DNA of 64,000 bases from Rhizophagus irregularis (Eukaryota; Glomeromycota; Glomeromycetes; Glomerales; Glomeraceae). The translations under genes and the position numbers were made by a program. The number at the start of each line of letters is the position of its first letter. The first letter of the stretch is position 1. Location of the stretch: NCBI RefSeq assembly GCF_026210795.1, contig NC_089431.1:3410001-3474000 (forward strand), read 5' to 3'. Under the pieces are notes generated by a model. It was not told the origin of the DNA and ran no database searches. It saw nothing but the letters and a program-made list of their open reading frames with translations. This document shows positions 1 to 12,060 of this stretch, one piece after another.

Positions 1-1850
1 GAAAATATGCATACAAATGATAATTGGCCTTGGGGAGTTACTGGTCAGTTCAGAACAAATACAGTTCTTCGATATGATGATGAATTTAATAATGTGTTGT
101 ACTGGGGTGCTCGAGCTTTAAAAAACAGAAAACAAAATAGCGAACCCGTTAAATTGTTCAATTTATACCTGGGTGACTTACCAGATAATTTAAAACCAAA
201 ACTCCCAATCGATTACAAAAAGGCTATTACTGACTATCTTAGAGAATTCGGAATGGTATGAATTATACTGTAATTCCAATATTATTTTAATTTTAATTTT
301 AAAATTTCTACCTTATTTAATAATAATTTTTAGTTCATTAAAGAAAAGATTTGCCATTTGGATGGATTTGACTACTTTGAAGATGTATTGTTAGTACTTA
401 CAATTCCTGCAGAATATTCAGGAATGGATAAGGTTATTATGAGACAATGTGTGTATAATGCGGACCTCATTAAAGATAGAGATTCAGAAAAACTGCAATT
501 TACTACAGAATGTAAGTGGATTTTAGAAATAAGGCCTTTATTAATTTAATGTGATTAATTTTTCTTTATTTACAGCTAAAGCTACCGCATTAAATTGTGT
601 GAAAAATTATTTTAAATGTGAAATAGGAGGCAAGTTTTGATTATTAATTATTTTAATTAAAAGAATATTCAAATAATACTCATTCATAATTTTTAGAGAC
701 ATTTATGTTTGTTGACTGTGGTAAATATACTACAAATTTGACTACTCGTAAGTTAGTTAGAAATGATCCATTGCATATAGATAAAGTTACAGTACAGATT
801 AGAGACTTCTATGGTAGTAGATTGATTAATGAAGAATTTATTAAATTTTTACGTGAAAGACTTGGAACTTGTACCATAGATCTATTGAAAGAAAATAATT
901 ATGAACGATTACAATACATGGTCAAAAATTTCTATCGACGTATAACAAAGATCTTTTACAGGCGATGATAAGAAGTTTAATTATGAACTAGACATTTTAT
1001 ATGAAGATCAAAATTTGCTACGGCATGTCAGTGAAGAAATTAAGGAAATCATGGAAGAAATAATTGAAATTAAATATAATGACATAAAAAAAATGTTTGA
1101 TCCTATTGTTGATAGAATTATTCGTTTAATACATATACAACTTTTAAATAATAAAGAAAATTGCTCAACCATATTTTTAACTGGGGATTTTTGTGTAAGA
1201 AAATATTTACAAAATAGAATAAAAGAAGAATTTAGTCATCAAGTGAATAATATTTCAGTTCCTGCTCTCCCAGAAGTAGCAGTTGTACGTGGAGCTGTAA
1301 TTTATGGATTATCAACTATTTTGTATGGTACTGAATTCGATGGCTTAAAACTTGTTATTTCCTCAAGACTCCTTAAATTTACTTATGAAATTCAATATAA
1401 CTGGAAAAGTAGTGATGATTTTACTCATGATGGAAAAAATTGTAAATTTAAGACTTTAGTCAAACGAGACACTGAAATTACACCTGATCAAACTTTTTCC
1501 TTCAATTTTAAACCTGGGTCCAAGCAGATAAGTGAAAGTTTTGCAATTTACTATACACAAAAGTACAATATAGGGTACTGTGATGAACCAGGAGTAAAAC
1601 GACTTGGGATATTAAATATTGACCTTTCAGGTAAATTTACAATTATTTTTTTCAATAATATATTTAGTGAAAATTGTATAATTTATAATCAACTTTTTTG
1701 TAATCATTATTAGACGTACGTACAACTTGATAGTAGAAGTATTAATTTCGGACTAACCTTTGGTCAATATGAAATTATGCTTCTGCAAGGAATGAACTTA
1801 ATAGACAAGAACATATGGCTACTTTTTGTTATCCAGATGATGATTTTTAA
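1..1850 (+). pseudogene. HSPA12-like Hsp70 family ATPase, left-truncated and frameshifted
   Basis: Member of the large Hsp70-like (HSPA12-type) family of Glomeromycotina, predicted actin-fold ATPases of uncertain role. The window starts inside the gene, so the N-terminal phosphate-1 motif is missing. Coding pieces are 1-257, 334-511, 576-629 and 697-957, then 958-1630 in another frame. The phosphate-2 region reads FVDCGKYTTNLTTR where relatives usually have DCGGGTVDLTTR, so two glycines of the nucleotide-binding turn are lost. Later family blocks are visible: FDPIVDRIIRLI, a degenerate FLTGDF adenosine motif (usually FLVGGF) and NISVPALPE. Introns are at 512-575, 630-696 (GC-AG) and 1631-1713. 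Three lesions break the frame: an extra T in the run 954-957, a 4-bp tandem duplication (ACGT) just after 1713, and one missing base near 1773. The terminal TFCYPDDD block stays readable to a stop at 1850. The family call is firm; sequencing error for the single-base lesions cannot be excluded. Confidence 0.8.
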
Positions 1851-3473
1851 TTTTACTGTATAAATAATTCAATTATTTCATATTTGGCCATAAGTTTTCG
1901 ATTAGAATAGTACTTTTAATTGGTTTATCAAACATTTTAGTTATACTTATGAAAGAAATCTGAAATTCATGAAATGCACAGTTCCTTTTAAACTATTATA
2001 TCAAAATTGATAAGCGGTAGTAAAAGAATTAGTGTTTGCACCTTTAAATTTAATTTGTAGTATACAAGAACCTTGTACTTAACCTCCGTTCGGATCTAAA
2101 TCTGGTAAGTTATTAATTGATTTACAGAACAAAGACGATACGATGTTACGATGTTTGGCATCTATTTATATATTTGAAAGGTTAATAAAGATCAACAATC
2201 TACTTTACAGTATAAAGAAAAAAATCAATAATTTATAAGTAAATATAATATTTACTAAATAATCATATTACAGTATTTACTAATAATAAGCGATTTCTCA
2301 AAATAAAAAAATAAATTTTATATGTGAAACTTGCTTAGAAAATTTATAAATATTACTATTTCGGTTTCAGGTTCATTCCATAATCTTTGATTGCAATTAT
2401 GGTTATCGAAATTTTACTTCCTAAGACGATAATTATAAACGCTTCGATCTTGGTTATTTGCTTAGAATGAACATCATGTAACATATTCATCGACCAGTAA
2501 GAATAGTTGCATGATGCAAGTTGATGCTGATTGTGTATAATCCAGTTAACCAAATTGAAATTAAAATCAGATATTACTTCATAAAGTAAGTTCACAAAAA
2601 AAAGGAATGCTAGTAATTTCTTAATTTCGGTTTTAAATAAGTAGAATTTTATTTGTTGTCTGTTGCGTTACCTAGGTTTATTTAAACTTTTAATAATATT
2701 TTTATCGCTTGTAAAAATTTTCATATATTACTATTCACATAAGGGATATCACCTTTAAGATACAAAGACAAATTTTCTTATTAAAGTATTTCAAAAAAAA
2801 TGAAATAAAAAATATTTCTTTACAAGACGAGTAATAAATATAATCATTGTTATTGATGAAACTCAAGTTTACAAATAATTTTATGGGTTCAGCGGCTAAA
2901 ATTGAAATAAGTTAGAAGCTGCTAGTAGCCGCTTTTGATATTGTATTACAAGAGATTATCTTTGTGAATTTCGTTTTATATCATTGTAATGGTTCAAAAA
3001 AATGTTGAGATTGATCTGAAAATTACGTCCATTTACACATTAATATTTTCCACAAATCTATTTTAAAAAATTAAAATTATTACAGGGTATGTAACATTTA
3101 ACATTTAAATGCATTGCGTAATTATGATATTATATATTATGATAAGATTTTAGCATATTGTTACTCAAAGTAATGACAAAACAATATATTTTTTTATTAT
3201 GCATTTTTGATGTCAATATAACTGTTGAAGATTTGAGTTGTTGCTAGGATTGATAGCAATGAGTAATTCTGAATTCACAAAGGCGAAGAACAAGATGCAT
3301 AAGTTGCAGGGCAAACAACTTGAAATTTCATATGATAAAAGAATTACTCGGCAGATCCCACAAGATGATATTTAATAACATGAAGATTACAGTATTTCTT
3401 TTACAGTTTAAAATTTCGCTATTACGTATAAATATTTAAATATGTCAACTTTTAGTCCGCTTTTCGATTATCA
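1851..3473. other. AT-rich gap without a convincing gene
   Basis: No splice-consistent coding exon was seen. A minus-strand open stretch at 2356-2595 has no ATG start and no recognisable motif. The sequence just before 3474 can serve as the upstream region of the kinase remnant. Confidence 0.5.
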
Positions 3474-4871
3474 ATGGAAGAAGATTATTGTCAAAAAAAT
3501 AAATTTATCCCAAGAGAACTTAAAACCTGTCCAGAATATGGTAAACCCAGAATCTCTTTCGGATGGTGTAAGGATTGTGAAACCAATTCCATGAAGGAAA
3601 ACTTTCTTTATTGGACATCTGAGAATAAAGAGATTGATGAATTAATCCGTTATACTCAACTTAATGCCCCTCAAACTTGTGATTATTTGGAGTGGATCCC
3701 GTTCGAAAAATTTGAAATGGTAAAATACATTGGTACTTTGGACGGAAGGACCAAAGATGGAATTGGGATGATGTTGCGCAAGAGTGGGCTCGAGCGGGTC
3801 CATGACTGTTGCTTTGAAACGTCTTGATAGTTCAGAAAATTTCGAGTTCTTTCATTAATCAGGTAATTAACGTTAAATACGGTGGTATACCAGTTGCTAT
3901 TTTATTTTTTATGAAAGAACATATTTTTTTTAAATATCGAAGATTTTTATATATGGTAGATCACATGATAAGCAAAACAAAATCCTATTGGTTGAAAGTA
4001 AACGATTGATATCATGTGCATCGTTTCCCGTCCGCGGTCCGCTTTTAAAATTGATTTACTGATAAATAAACTTTGCTCAACAACACCTCTTAAATATCAA
4101 ATTATACAATATTCATAATTCATTCTGCATTCTGCATTTATTTTTAATTTCAAATTAAAGCATATCGCAAGTGTTTACAATTGGATTTATTGGCTGACAC
4201 ATTTGAAATTACGACATCTAATTATATGATTGTTATGAAATACTACAAAAACGGCAACTTGTATCAATACCTTGATCGTTCCAATGGAATCCTTTCTTGG
4301 ATTAATATAATCGATACATTATGGGAAAACGCTAGAGGGCTTAAAAAGATTCATGCTGAAGGAAAAGTCTTCATGGATTTACTTGACGAAAATTTTTGAT
4401 AGGTACTCGTATTGCTGATGTGGGTCTTCACGGTCCATGTTATTACCATGAAAATAAAAGCATATGTGGGGTTTTACCATATACAGTACTACGCCGGAAG
4501 TTTTACGTGGTTAAGATTATAGTACTGCTTCTGATATATATTCATTTGGTATTACCATGAATACATTTTCAACTGGAAAAGACCTTGGTATAATAGAGCT
4601 CATGATATTAATTTAGCAAAAAGCATTTGTAATGATGAAAAGCTTGAAATTCCAGAGGATACACCAAAATTTTATGCAGAATTAATGCAACAATGTTGGG
4701 ACGATGATCCGGAAAAACGTCCAAACGCTTCTTACTTGAATAAAAAATTAGGAGAATGGATCACTTTAATTTGTGAAGTTGAAGAAAGTATATCTTGCCG
4801 ACGGACGCGTTTTTAAATCTCATATTAACGATATTCTATTAGGACGCAATAAAAAAAGGAAACCCAAATGA
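3474..4871 (+). pseudogene. Protein kinase, AM-fungal Cys-rich family, multiply frameshifted
   Basis: Relative of the expanded Ser/Thr/Tyr-like kinases of Glomeromycotina. The N-terminus has degenerate metal-binding pairs (CPEYGK, WCKDC) followed by the family signature LEWIPFEKFEMVKYI. The Gly-rich loop is gone. Downstream the family blocks sit in alternating frames: WDDVAQEWARAG, VALKRLDSSENF (with the ATP-binding Lys), NYMIVMKYYKNGNLYQYLD, then a degenerate catalytic loop, FMDLLDEN, in place of HRDLHxGN. The DFG equivalent is ADVGLHG near 4415. The C-lobe ends with AELMQQCWDDDPEKRPNAS. At least four indels are needed to join these blocks. Loss of the P-loop and of the HRD His and Arg makes an active kinase implausible. 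The end at 4871 is the stop of the last readable segment. Confidence 0.8.
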
Positions 4872-5427
4872 TCATTTAATTTCTAATATAATAATTATAC
4901 ATGTCAAGATACATATAAATTCGTTTTTTAAAAAATGAGACATTGCTCGAATCAAAATGAACTAACTTGATATATAAATAAATACACAATACAATTTTTT
5001 TTAATATATAAAGGTTTTGACGCTATTTCAATCTCAAATTTTGGTTTAAAATTTTTTATTATAGAAATCAAAATCTGTGCGTCGCATCAAATTAAGTATG
5101 AGAACCAATTTCTTAACTTTATATCGACTATTAAAAACTTTTTGAATTTAAATTTTAAAATAGAAAACTAAAGAAGGTTCTCATCCAAAATCTTATTTTA
5201 ACCCTATATTCTAAATCTTAGATTCATCTTTTAATCCGTTTCAATAATTCTATCCAATCATTTCTTATTATCTGTATATACTAAAGTTTGTTAATTAGTG
5301 AGAAATGTAAATAGGATAGTATTTATTTTGTGAATTTAAATTGAAATCCCAAATGATTTTCGCCCTAAATTTGTTAAAGAGCCTCTTAATATTTTCAAAA
5401 AAAAAAAAATTAAAATAAATTGTCAAG
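4872..5427. other. AT-rich gap
   Basis: No coding or structural feature seen apart from homopolymer A and T runs. Confidence 0.5.
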
Positions 5428-5485
5428 ATCTTAGACTAGAATCGAACTAGTCAAAGCATAGACATGCTCTCCACCAGGATAAGAT
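5428..5485 (-). other. tRNA-like or tRNA-derived element
   Basis: On the minus strand a perfect T-arm is visible: a 5-bp stem ACTAG/CTAGT closing the 7-nt loop TTCGATT (plus 5435-5451). The flanks pair as a 7-bp acceptor-like stem with one mismatch (5428-5434 with 5479-5485). Only 27 nt lie between acceptor and T-arm, too few for normal D and anticodon arms, and no anticodon can be assigned. It is best read as a truncated tRNA or tRNA-derived SINE head. A chance hairpin is possible. Confidence 0.3.
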
Positions 5486-5762
5486 TTTAAAAAAATTCTG
5501 TTTGCTTAATCTTTTAAACACAGGAGAAAGAAAAGAAACAGTAAAAGAAGAGAAACACCTTAAAATATGGAAGAACTCTAGAGATATGACCTCAAACACC
5601 AATCGGCAAACTCAGAGAGATGCTATGGCTGACCAGCCGGAAGACAAGGGCATATGCTATGGGTTTATCACGTTTCCAATAAACCAAGGTCGTCTACAGT
5701 CACATTATGTATATCATATTATACAATTGTCTAGAAAGTTCAACCATCTTCATTATACTGGT

Positions 5763-6066
5763 GACCAGATGTAAAACCTAGACATCACCAGAAATAACGG
5801 GCGTTTTTACTAATAAAACTGCAAAACAAACTCCTTTTGTACGAGAGAGATACCTCGTTACGCGTGACGACCAGATGTAAAACCTAGACATCGTCAGGAA
5901 ATGGGCGTTTTTACTAATAAAACTGCAAAACAAACTCTTTTTATACGAGAGAGTACCTCGTTACGCGTGACGACCAGATGTAAAACCTAGACATCGTCAG
6001 GAAATGGGCGTTTTTACTAATAAAACTGCAAAACAAACTCTTTTTGTACGAGAGAGATACCTCGTT
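5763..6066. repeat. Three tandem ~104-bp repeats
   Basis: Three consecutive units begin at 5763, 5869 and 5972, giving periods of 106 and 103 bp. Each runs from GACCAGATGTAAAACC through GGGCGTTTTTACTAATAAAA to a GAGAGA-TACCTCGTTA end. A shortened fourth copy lies far away at 15882-15951. The unit therefore belongs to a dispersed family and is not only local slippage. No coding function is evident. Confidence 0.85.
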
Positions 6067-6500
6067 ATAAAAAAAGAGACCTTGTAAAAAAAAAGAAAAA
6101 ACGAGAGAGACCTCGTTGTAAAAAAAAAGAGATCTCGTTATAAAAGAAAATGTTGTTATAAAAGTAAAAGAAAATATTTAAAATATAAAAACGTCGTGTA
6201 AAAAAAAGAGAAAAGAAAATTTCGTTATAAAAGTAAAAGAAAATATTTAAAATATAAAAACGTCGTTATAAAAGTAAAGAAAAAATATAAAAAACGTCGT
6301 GTAAAAAAAAGAGAAAAGAAAATTTCGTTATAAAAGTAAAAGAAAAATATTTAAAATATAAAAACGTCTTTATAAAAAAAATATAAAAAACGTCGTTATA
6401 AAAGTTAAAATATAAAAATGTTGTTATAAAAGTAAAGAAAAATATAAAAAACGTCGTTATAAAAAATATAAAAAACGTTGTTAAAAAAAAATATGCAAAA
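6067..6500. repeat. Degenerate A-rich minisatellite (CGTCGTTATAAAAGTAAA-type)
   Basis: Irregular tandem array of A-rich segments punctuated by CGTCG, TTTCG or CTCGT and TTATAAAAG blocks. It follows directly from the ends of the 104-bp repeats and looks like a decayed extension of them. Units vary in length, so no exact period is given. Confidence 0.7.
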
Positions 6501-6602
6501 AGTGGTTTATTTATAAAAAAAAATAATCAGTGGGTTATATCGATCCGGATTTGATCTAAACTGATCATATTTTTGTTGATCCGATCGGATTACGGATCAT
6601 GA

Positions 6603-6935
6603 ATCACTACCAATAGACACAACGAGAAAAGATGCGAAATATGCGGAAGAAATAACCACACAACAACGCAATGTTTTTTCAAAGGGAGAAAAACTTATAC
6701 GAGAACTACTGGAAATTTCAACGCAGGAGGAAGAGGTTATAAATCAGGATATAGAAGATTTAACAACAGATACGAGAACAGAGAAAGGTTTAGATATAAG
6801 AAAGATAACGACAACAACGGCAACAGATACAAATACGAAGGACGAAAATATAGAAAAGGAAGAGCTGGAAGATATGATAGATATGATGGAAAAGCTGGAT
6901 ATCAAAAAAGAGAGTATAGAAAACAACAAAGTTAG
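6603..6935 (+). pseudogene. Gag-like fragment: CCHC zinc knuckle plus RGY-rich tail
   Basis: An open frame without an ATG encodes a canonical retroviral-type zinc knuckle, CEICGRNNHTTTQC (C-x2-C-x4-H-x4-C), starting near 6633. It is followed by a basic tail rich in Arg, Gly, Tyr and Asn that ends at a TAG at 6933-6935. This layout is typical of the nucleocapsid end of a retrotransposon Gag. No protease or reverse transcriptase follows in the next kilobase, so it is an isolated remnant. A cellular CCHC RNA-binding protein fragment is the alternative. Confidence 0.55.
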
Positions 6936-7079
6936 ATAACGATGGACACACAAAATGAAAGGAACATTTTATATTTGGACAGATTGATTGGATTGATTTG
7001 ATTAAAGGAGTTATTTGGCTGATCCGCAGGACTGGAGAAATTTTTGCCGAAACCGTGTACCACCTTATCTCCTTCAATT

Positions 7080-8383
7080 TGTATGTTGCGTATGTTGCGT
7101 AACAATTGTTACGTAACTATTATAAAAAGCTATTCAAAATATAAGTAACTCAGAGACGTATCGTCGTATCGCGCAATTTATCAGATATCAATATCAGCAG
7201 TTCATCATGCACCATGAGTCCATGACTAATAATAGTTACCTAGCACTTTTAATTATTTTAATTAATATACGGAAAAATGATTAACAAAGTAACGCGCGGG
7301 TTACGCTTATGCTTAAAATTGCAATAACTCACTACACGATCTCAATAAATTGTCATTGCGTAACATTTAGGCGGTAGTATGTTCTTGTGTATGTATTTGT
7401 TACGGTATTGTGCTTTATTGCTTTTTAGATATGAAACTTTAACCGGTATGCTTTCGATCTTACACTAAACTTCTTTTTTATCATTAAAAAGTTAGAAATT
7501 TTTTTATAAAATTAGTATTAATTTCGTCTATAATATAACTAATAATACCCACCCAAAGGCTATTCATGTTCCTATAGTATTTCGGTACGATTGGCATCGT
7601 ACCCATTGTACCTGTACATAATTAATAATACCTTACTTATTATATTATATCGTACCATACTACTTTACTATATTCATGTGATTTACGCGTTCTTCATAAT
7701 AAAATGTCACAAATTATTATTATGGTTTTGAAATGAGGCCGCTGCGGTAAATTTGATACATTCGCTTTTTTGATTAACATTAATTTTTTTAATGTATTGT
7801 TTTTATTTTTTTTTACTTAGTAGAGGATTAGTAGCAAAGGGACTAGAGGTAGACATTAAAGAGAAACTGGCAGGTTAGCTTTATGTGCCTGATCTATCAT
7901 AGAATAATAAGTTATACTCTTTAATTCCTATTTTATAGTTTCTCCTATGTTATGAGTTATGGCTTCTTTTTATATTTCCGGGTACAACTTTGGATTTAAT
8001 GAAGATAATAAATTTTATATTTTTACAATTTACAATTTTTTAGCGTGTATAGTATTTCTCCAAAATGTTTGATATTAAATGACGTGCTATTTAATTTGGT
8101 GGAACTTTTTGATAAGCCACGTCTCCTTCATTTTTTTCCACGCTTCAAAATATCCTTTTGTCATACGATTTTTTTTTAATGTTTCACGTCTCAAGATAAT
8201 GGAAAACGGTTCAAGCTATAACCAAGGTAACTGAAAATGGTGTTAATTATTATTATGATAATTTGATTAAGGTATATTCATTTTTTAAACAAACATATAC
8301 GTTACGCTAATTTCTTTTCTTTTTTTTTCAAAGTTCATTCAATATATTATAAAATAAAAATAGAAAATTCTACCTAATTTACA
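7080..8383. other. AT-rich gap
   Basis: No convincing gene. The stretch 7082-7130 has a TGTTGCGTAAC start and a TATAAAAAG box that could be an LTR edge. No matching second copy was found in the window. Confidence 0.4.
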
Positions 8384-8551
8384 ATGAATCATAAAGTAAT
8401 TGTTAAAAAAACATTTACACAAAGAGAAGTCTTTAAGTATATTATTTATTTTGACGTGATGCTTTTAAACTGTATTAGCGAAAAAGTTATTAATTATAAT
8501 GCAGAGATTGAAACACAGGCATATTGGGATTGGTGTGAACGACATCGATAG
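8384..8551 (+). CDS. Possible small ORF of 55 residues
   Basis: A short frame from ATG at 8384 to TAG at 8549-8551 has mixed codon use and a protein-like composition, ending AYWDWCERHR. No domain is recognised, and no clear upstream exon could be joined to it. It may be a remnant or chance. Confidence 0.2.
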   Translation: MNHKVIVKKTFTQREVFKYIIYFDVMLLNCISEKVINYNAEIETQAYWDWCERHR

Positions 8552-9043
8552 GATCTCAAGCCTTGAGTCAAGAAATCCCCAATCTTCTAATGATACCAGT
8601 CAAAATTATAATATATACAGAGTTTTGATGGCGAACGATTAGTGTTTTGTTTTAGGAAATGTAAATCATAAACTAAGTATTTTTAGAATAACTTTTTGCA
8701 AGTAAAATTTCTTGAAAATCAAAATCTAAGGATTACGAATAAATTAATTTTTTTATTTGAATCTATTTCATCTCAAAAATTATTTAATGTTTTATTAGCA
8801 ATTCTTCTTTTTTTACGTATTCAGTTAGTATACTGTATATACAATGCAATCATCACCGTTTTTCGTTTGAAACGTGCTGTAATAAATTTATTATAATGTA
8901 TAATTGTATTTATATATACATATTGAAATGATATTGAACGTATGAACGTATCTTTTTATAAAAAATTATACTATTTAAAATGCAAAATGAAATATAATTT
9001 TTAGAACTTTACATATGTTAAAAAATTTTTTATAACATTTCTT

Positions 9044-9304
9044 TTAAATTTTTCTCTTTTTTAATTGTAACTTTTTTAAATTTTCCTTATGTAGTGGAAG
9101 GAAAAGTGGTTCATGCATAGAACCTGAAAGACAATTTTTTATGTATCCTTCAATCGTTCCAGCCAGGATAGGAATGAAATAAATGTTTGTAGGTGGTTTA
9201 CACATAATTCCTCCAATGAAATTATTTAACTCGTCAATTCCAAGGACCATGGACCAGTAGAGGGTTAGAAGTTGTTTCTTGCTCCCTTTGTTTAACATAT
9301 ACAA
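9044..9304 (-). pseudogene. Fragment resembling the NTPase region of Crinkler-type proteins
   Basis: The 86-residue minus-strand frame has non-random codon use. It contains VLGIDELNNF, like a Walker B strand, then IYFIPILAGTIEG and SMHEPLFLPL. These resemble blocks I associate with the C-terminal P-loop NTPase of Crinkler (CRN) family proteins in AM fungi. The Walker A region and everything N-terminal are absent, and a stop follows at 9044. It is therefore a truncated remnant. The family assignment is from memory of the motif pattern and needs a profile search. Confidence 0.4.
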
Positions 9305-9638
9305 CTCGGAGAGCAGTGTCTAAGTTAAAGTTGACTAAAATCAAAAGATAACATTTTAATAAAAAAAATCATTCGTTTATTTATTTTTTTTTAAAACAAA
9401 ACAAATCACTTAAATATTTGATACTATTTATAATATAAAAGGACTTAATCTATAAAATCTCTATTTTTATTAACCATAGTCTTTTTACCTAAGATTTGTT
9501 GTCATTTAATATTTTGAATTTTTACGAATTCGTACGATTCTGTACATAACCTACTACAAAAATATGTATATATTGTAATATCTTGTAATAAATTAAAATC
9601 CAAATAATCTTTGATAACACTGGATTTTACTCAATAAA

Positions 9639-10162
9639 TCATAATTCTTTTAATTGTTCATCTCTAATAACTTTAAATTCAACTTTCAACATATCTTTTT
9701 CAAATTCATATAATTGTTTTATCGCCTCGTCTCTTAATGCAAAGCTGATATCATCAACCGTCACTTCCATTACATTCCATAGCTGAAAATGATTTGACTG
9801 TTATGTAATGAATCTTTCCAAAGGCCAATAATAAAGGTTAAAATGATGTTGATGTCGTATCTAAAAAGAATGGAAAAAAGTTATATTAGAGTAAGATATA
9901 AATTACGTAAAGAATTAGTAATATATCTAATATTACTTACATCCAGTATAAAGCATTGATTAAACATAAACTATTCGAGCAAAAGACATAATCAGCAAAT
10001 GAAAGACGTTGAAAGTTGTTGGTTGCTTTATCATTGCATCATGTAATGTAATATATCATCAATACCGTATAATTTTATCGTTGAAGTTGCAGAATTTTTA
10101 TCTGCTATGGCTAATTTAATAATTATACTATGGCAGGTCTGCAAATATTCCCTAATGTTGCT
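9639..10162 (-). pseudogene. Decayed two-exon coding remnant, family unknown
   Basis: Two coding-like segments are separated by a plausible 80-bp intron (minus strand, donor GTAAGT at 9940, acceptor AG at 9862-9861). The downstream part ends with a hydrophilic helix-like stretch, VDDISFALRDEAIKQLYEF, to a stop at 9639. The upstream part is readable in two competing frames, so its structure is unresolved. A 5-bp tandem duplication at the AATGTAATG near 9770 would account for one frame break. I do not recognise the protein. Confidence 0.35.
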
Positions 10163-11426
10163 TCACTAAACCATCATCTAACGAAAAAAAATTTAATTAG
10201 ATAAAAAAATTATTTAAGACGGAAAAAAAACGTATACTTTGATCACTTTGTTCTTCTACCTTATTAAATCAGAACCTAAATCTTCCTATCCATGATTATG
10301 CATAAGAATTTGCATTGATGTCAATGCATATGCAAGAATTAAAATTATTCATTATATCAATAAGAGATTTTAAGCCATTTCGGTTTAAAAACTTGTTAGA
10401 GAATTCTATTTCATAAAAAAAAAAAAAAAATTGATATATTATACGTCTTATCAAAACAATCATATCTGAGCTTGCTTACTTTGATGTTCAATTTTAGAAC
10501 TTTATCATTGTAGAAGAACCTAATTTTTCACAACTTTCAACCGACTTTGATCAATGGAATTTTGACCGTTCATTCTTTTTTATTTTCTAGCAGAGATTCT
10601 AAAATGAAAGGGAGACTCAATTATTTATTTATTTGATCCATTTATATACAAAGAAAATTAATTCCCTCATCGGTAATAAAGGATAACAGTTTCTTGTATA
10701 TTGAATTGTTCAATACACAGTTTTGATAATTTTTATATAGATTTAGCAACATAACACATTTTACAGTTTTTTGGAATATGTTTTTTTATGAAAAACGATG
10801 CGTTGAGAAAAAAATTTTAGAATAGTTTTTTTTTTAAGTCACATGTTTGTACCATAGATTAGATACATAGCATAAAAATAAATCACGTTTTATCTATCTA
10901 TTTAATTTGCTAATAATTTAGTTTATGGTAAAAAGATTAAAAGGAAAATTTTGATTCAAAGCGAAATGAATATTACATTAATAATTAATTCAAAATATAA
11001 ATCACTCATATAAGATTAAATTTTGCGTTCACCCTTCGCTCCACTTGAAAAGATAATTAAGGCTCTTCTATTATCTTTTCTAAATTTACGATCAAACAAT
11101 GTAAGTTTTAATGAGTAAAAAAAAAATCAATTTAATATCAATATGCATACAAAATAATCGTAATATTAATTTTTTTGAAATCGTCTAACATCATGTTAAT
11201 TTAATGTTTGAGTAATATTAGCTATTTTAATAGGAATATGATCGTTCCGTCAGGCAAATATTCGGTTCACTAAAATCTTTATCAACTAAAAATAGATAAA
11301 GAATATAATTTAAACTATTATACAAAATTTGTGTCGAAGTGAATAATTAATAAATGGTAAATAGTTCAAAAGAATCTGAAAAATATATTGTAATAAATAT
11401 GTGAAATCTGTGTAGTTGCTACAGAT
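10163..11426. other. AT-rich gap
   Basis: Nothing supported as a gene. It contains long A and T runs only. Confidence 0.5.
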
Positions 11427-12060
11427 TTGCAACTACTTTTCACTGTAATTGAAGCATTATTTAATTGTTTATTTCTAAACACTGATAGTTTAATTCCAAT
11501 TCCCATTTATAATAATGATAATGGAAGTTCTGTCGAGTTTGGTAAATTAAAATACCCTTTTGCAATTCTCAGGGAATTTCTCGGTGATAAGAAAGATGTT
11601 AAAAATACTAGCGATATAAAACTTTGGAGAGTTAATGTCAAGAAAGAAAGATATAAAAAGTGTTTCTACTGAAGAATACGTTGTACAAAAGCTCTAGTTT
11701 TAAAAAATTGAACCACTCTTCGTCGAACATTCAACTCTTCTTGAGACCATGACTGCGTATATCGTTATGATTTCCATCAAAGGAAATTCGGACACCATTA
11801 AGCAAATCGGCCAAACTTTCCAAGGTAAAGATTCGAATCTTGTGTTTACGAACTGGGAGGGACCTGCTTTAACGCGAAAAAAAAGAGATCAGACCAAATT
11901 TGATGCAAATATCTGGTTCGAAAAAGTAAAAACCAGTAGTGGGGATTATGGTGAAAAAAACTCTAACAAGTCTCTTACTTATTATTGGTGCAAGTTCCGA
12001 TGTTACTTCTATCTACGAGTGGATACAACAATTTAGGACGGTAAAAACTGAGTATGTCTT
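11427..12060 (+). pseudogene. Crinkler (CRN)-type header with frameshifted continuation
   Basis: The first frame (to 11672) matches the ubiquitin-like header of Crinkler proteins. A hydrophobic first strand, ALFNCLFLN, is followed by FAILREFLGDKKDVKNTSD and the hallmark IKLWRVNV (LxLWKV-type) motif. Frame is lost after KKERYKK. A second frame from about 11749 carries TAYIVMISIKG, which fits the last header strand, then an unassigned region with KFDANIWFEKVKTSSGDYG. A 7-A run near 11955 marks another shift, after which the reading continues to a TAG at about 12060. The frame opens with TTG and no good ATG, so the start is also damaged. CRN headers are known in host-targeted or inter-organism conflict proteins; function here is not inferable. 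Confidence 0.5.

Noticed and set aside
2356-2595. Minus-strand 79-residue frame
   Set aside because: It has no ATG, no motif and no splice partners.
6744-7077. Minus-strand frames rich in Ser, Ile and Phe
   Set aside because: They are antisense to the Gag-like zinc-knuckle frame and reflect its A-rich codons.
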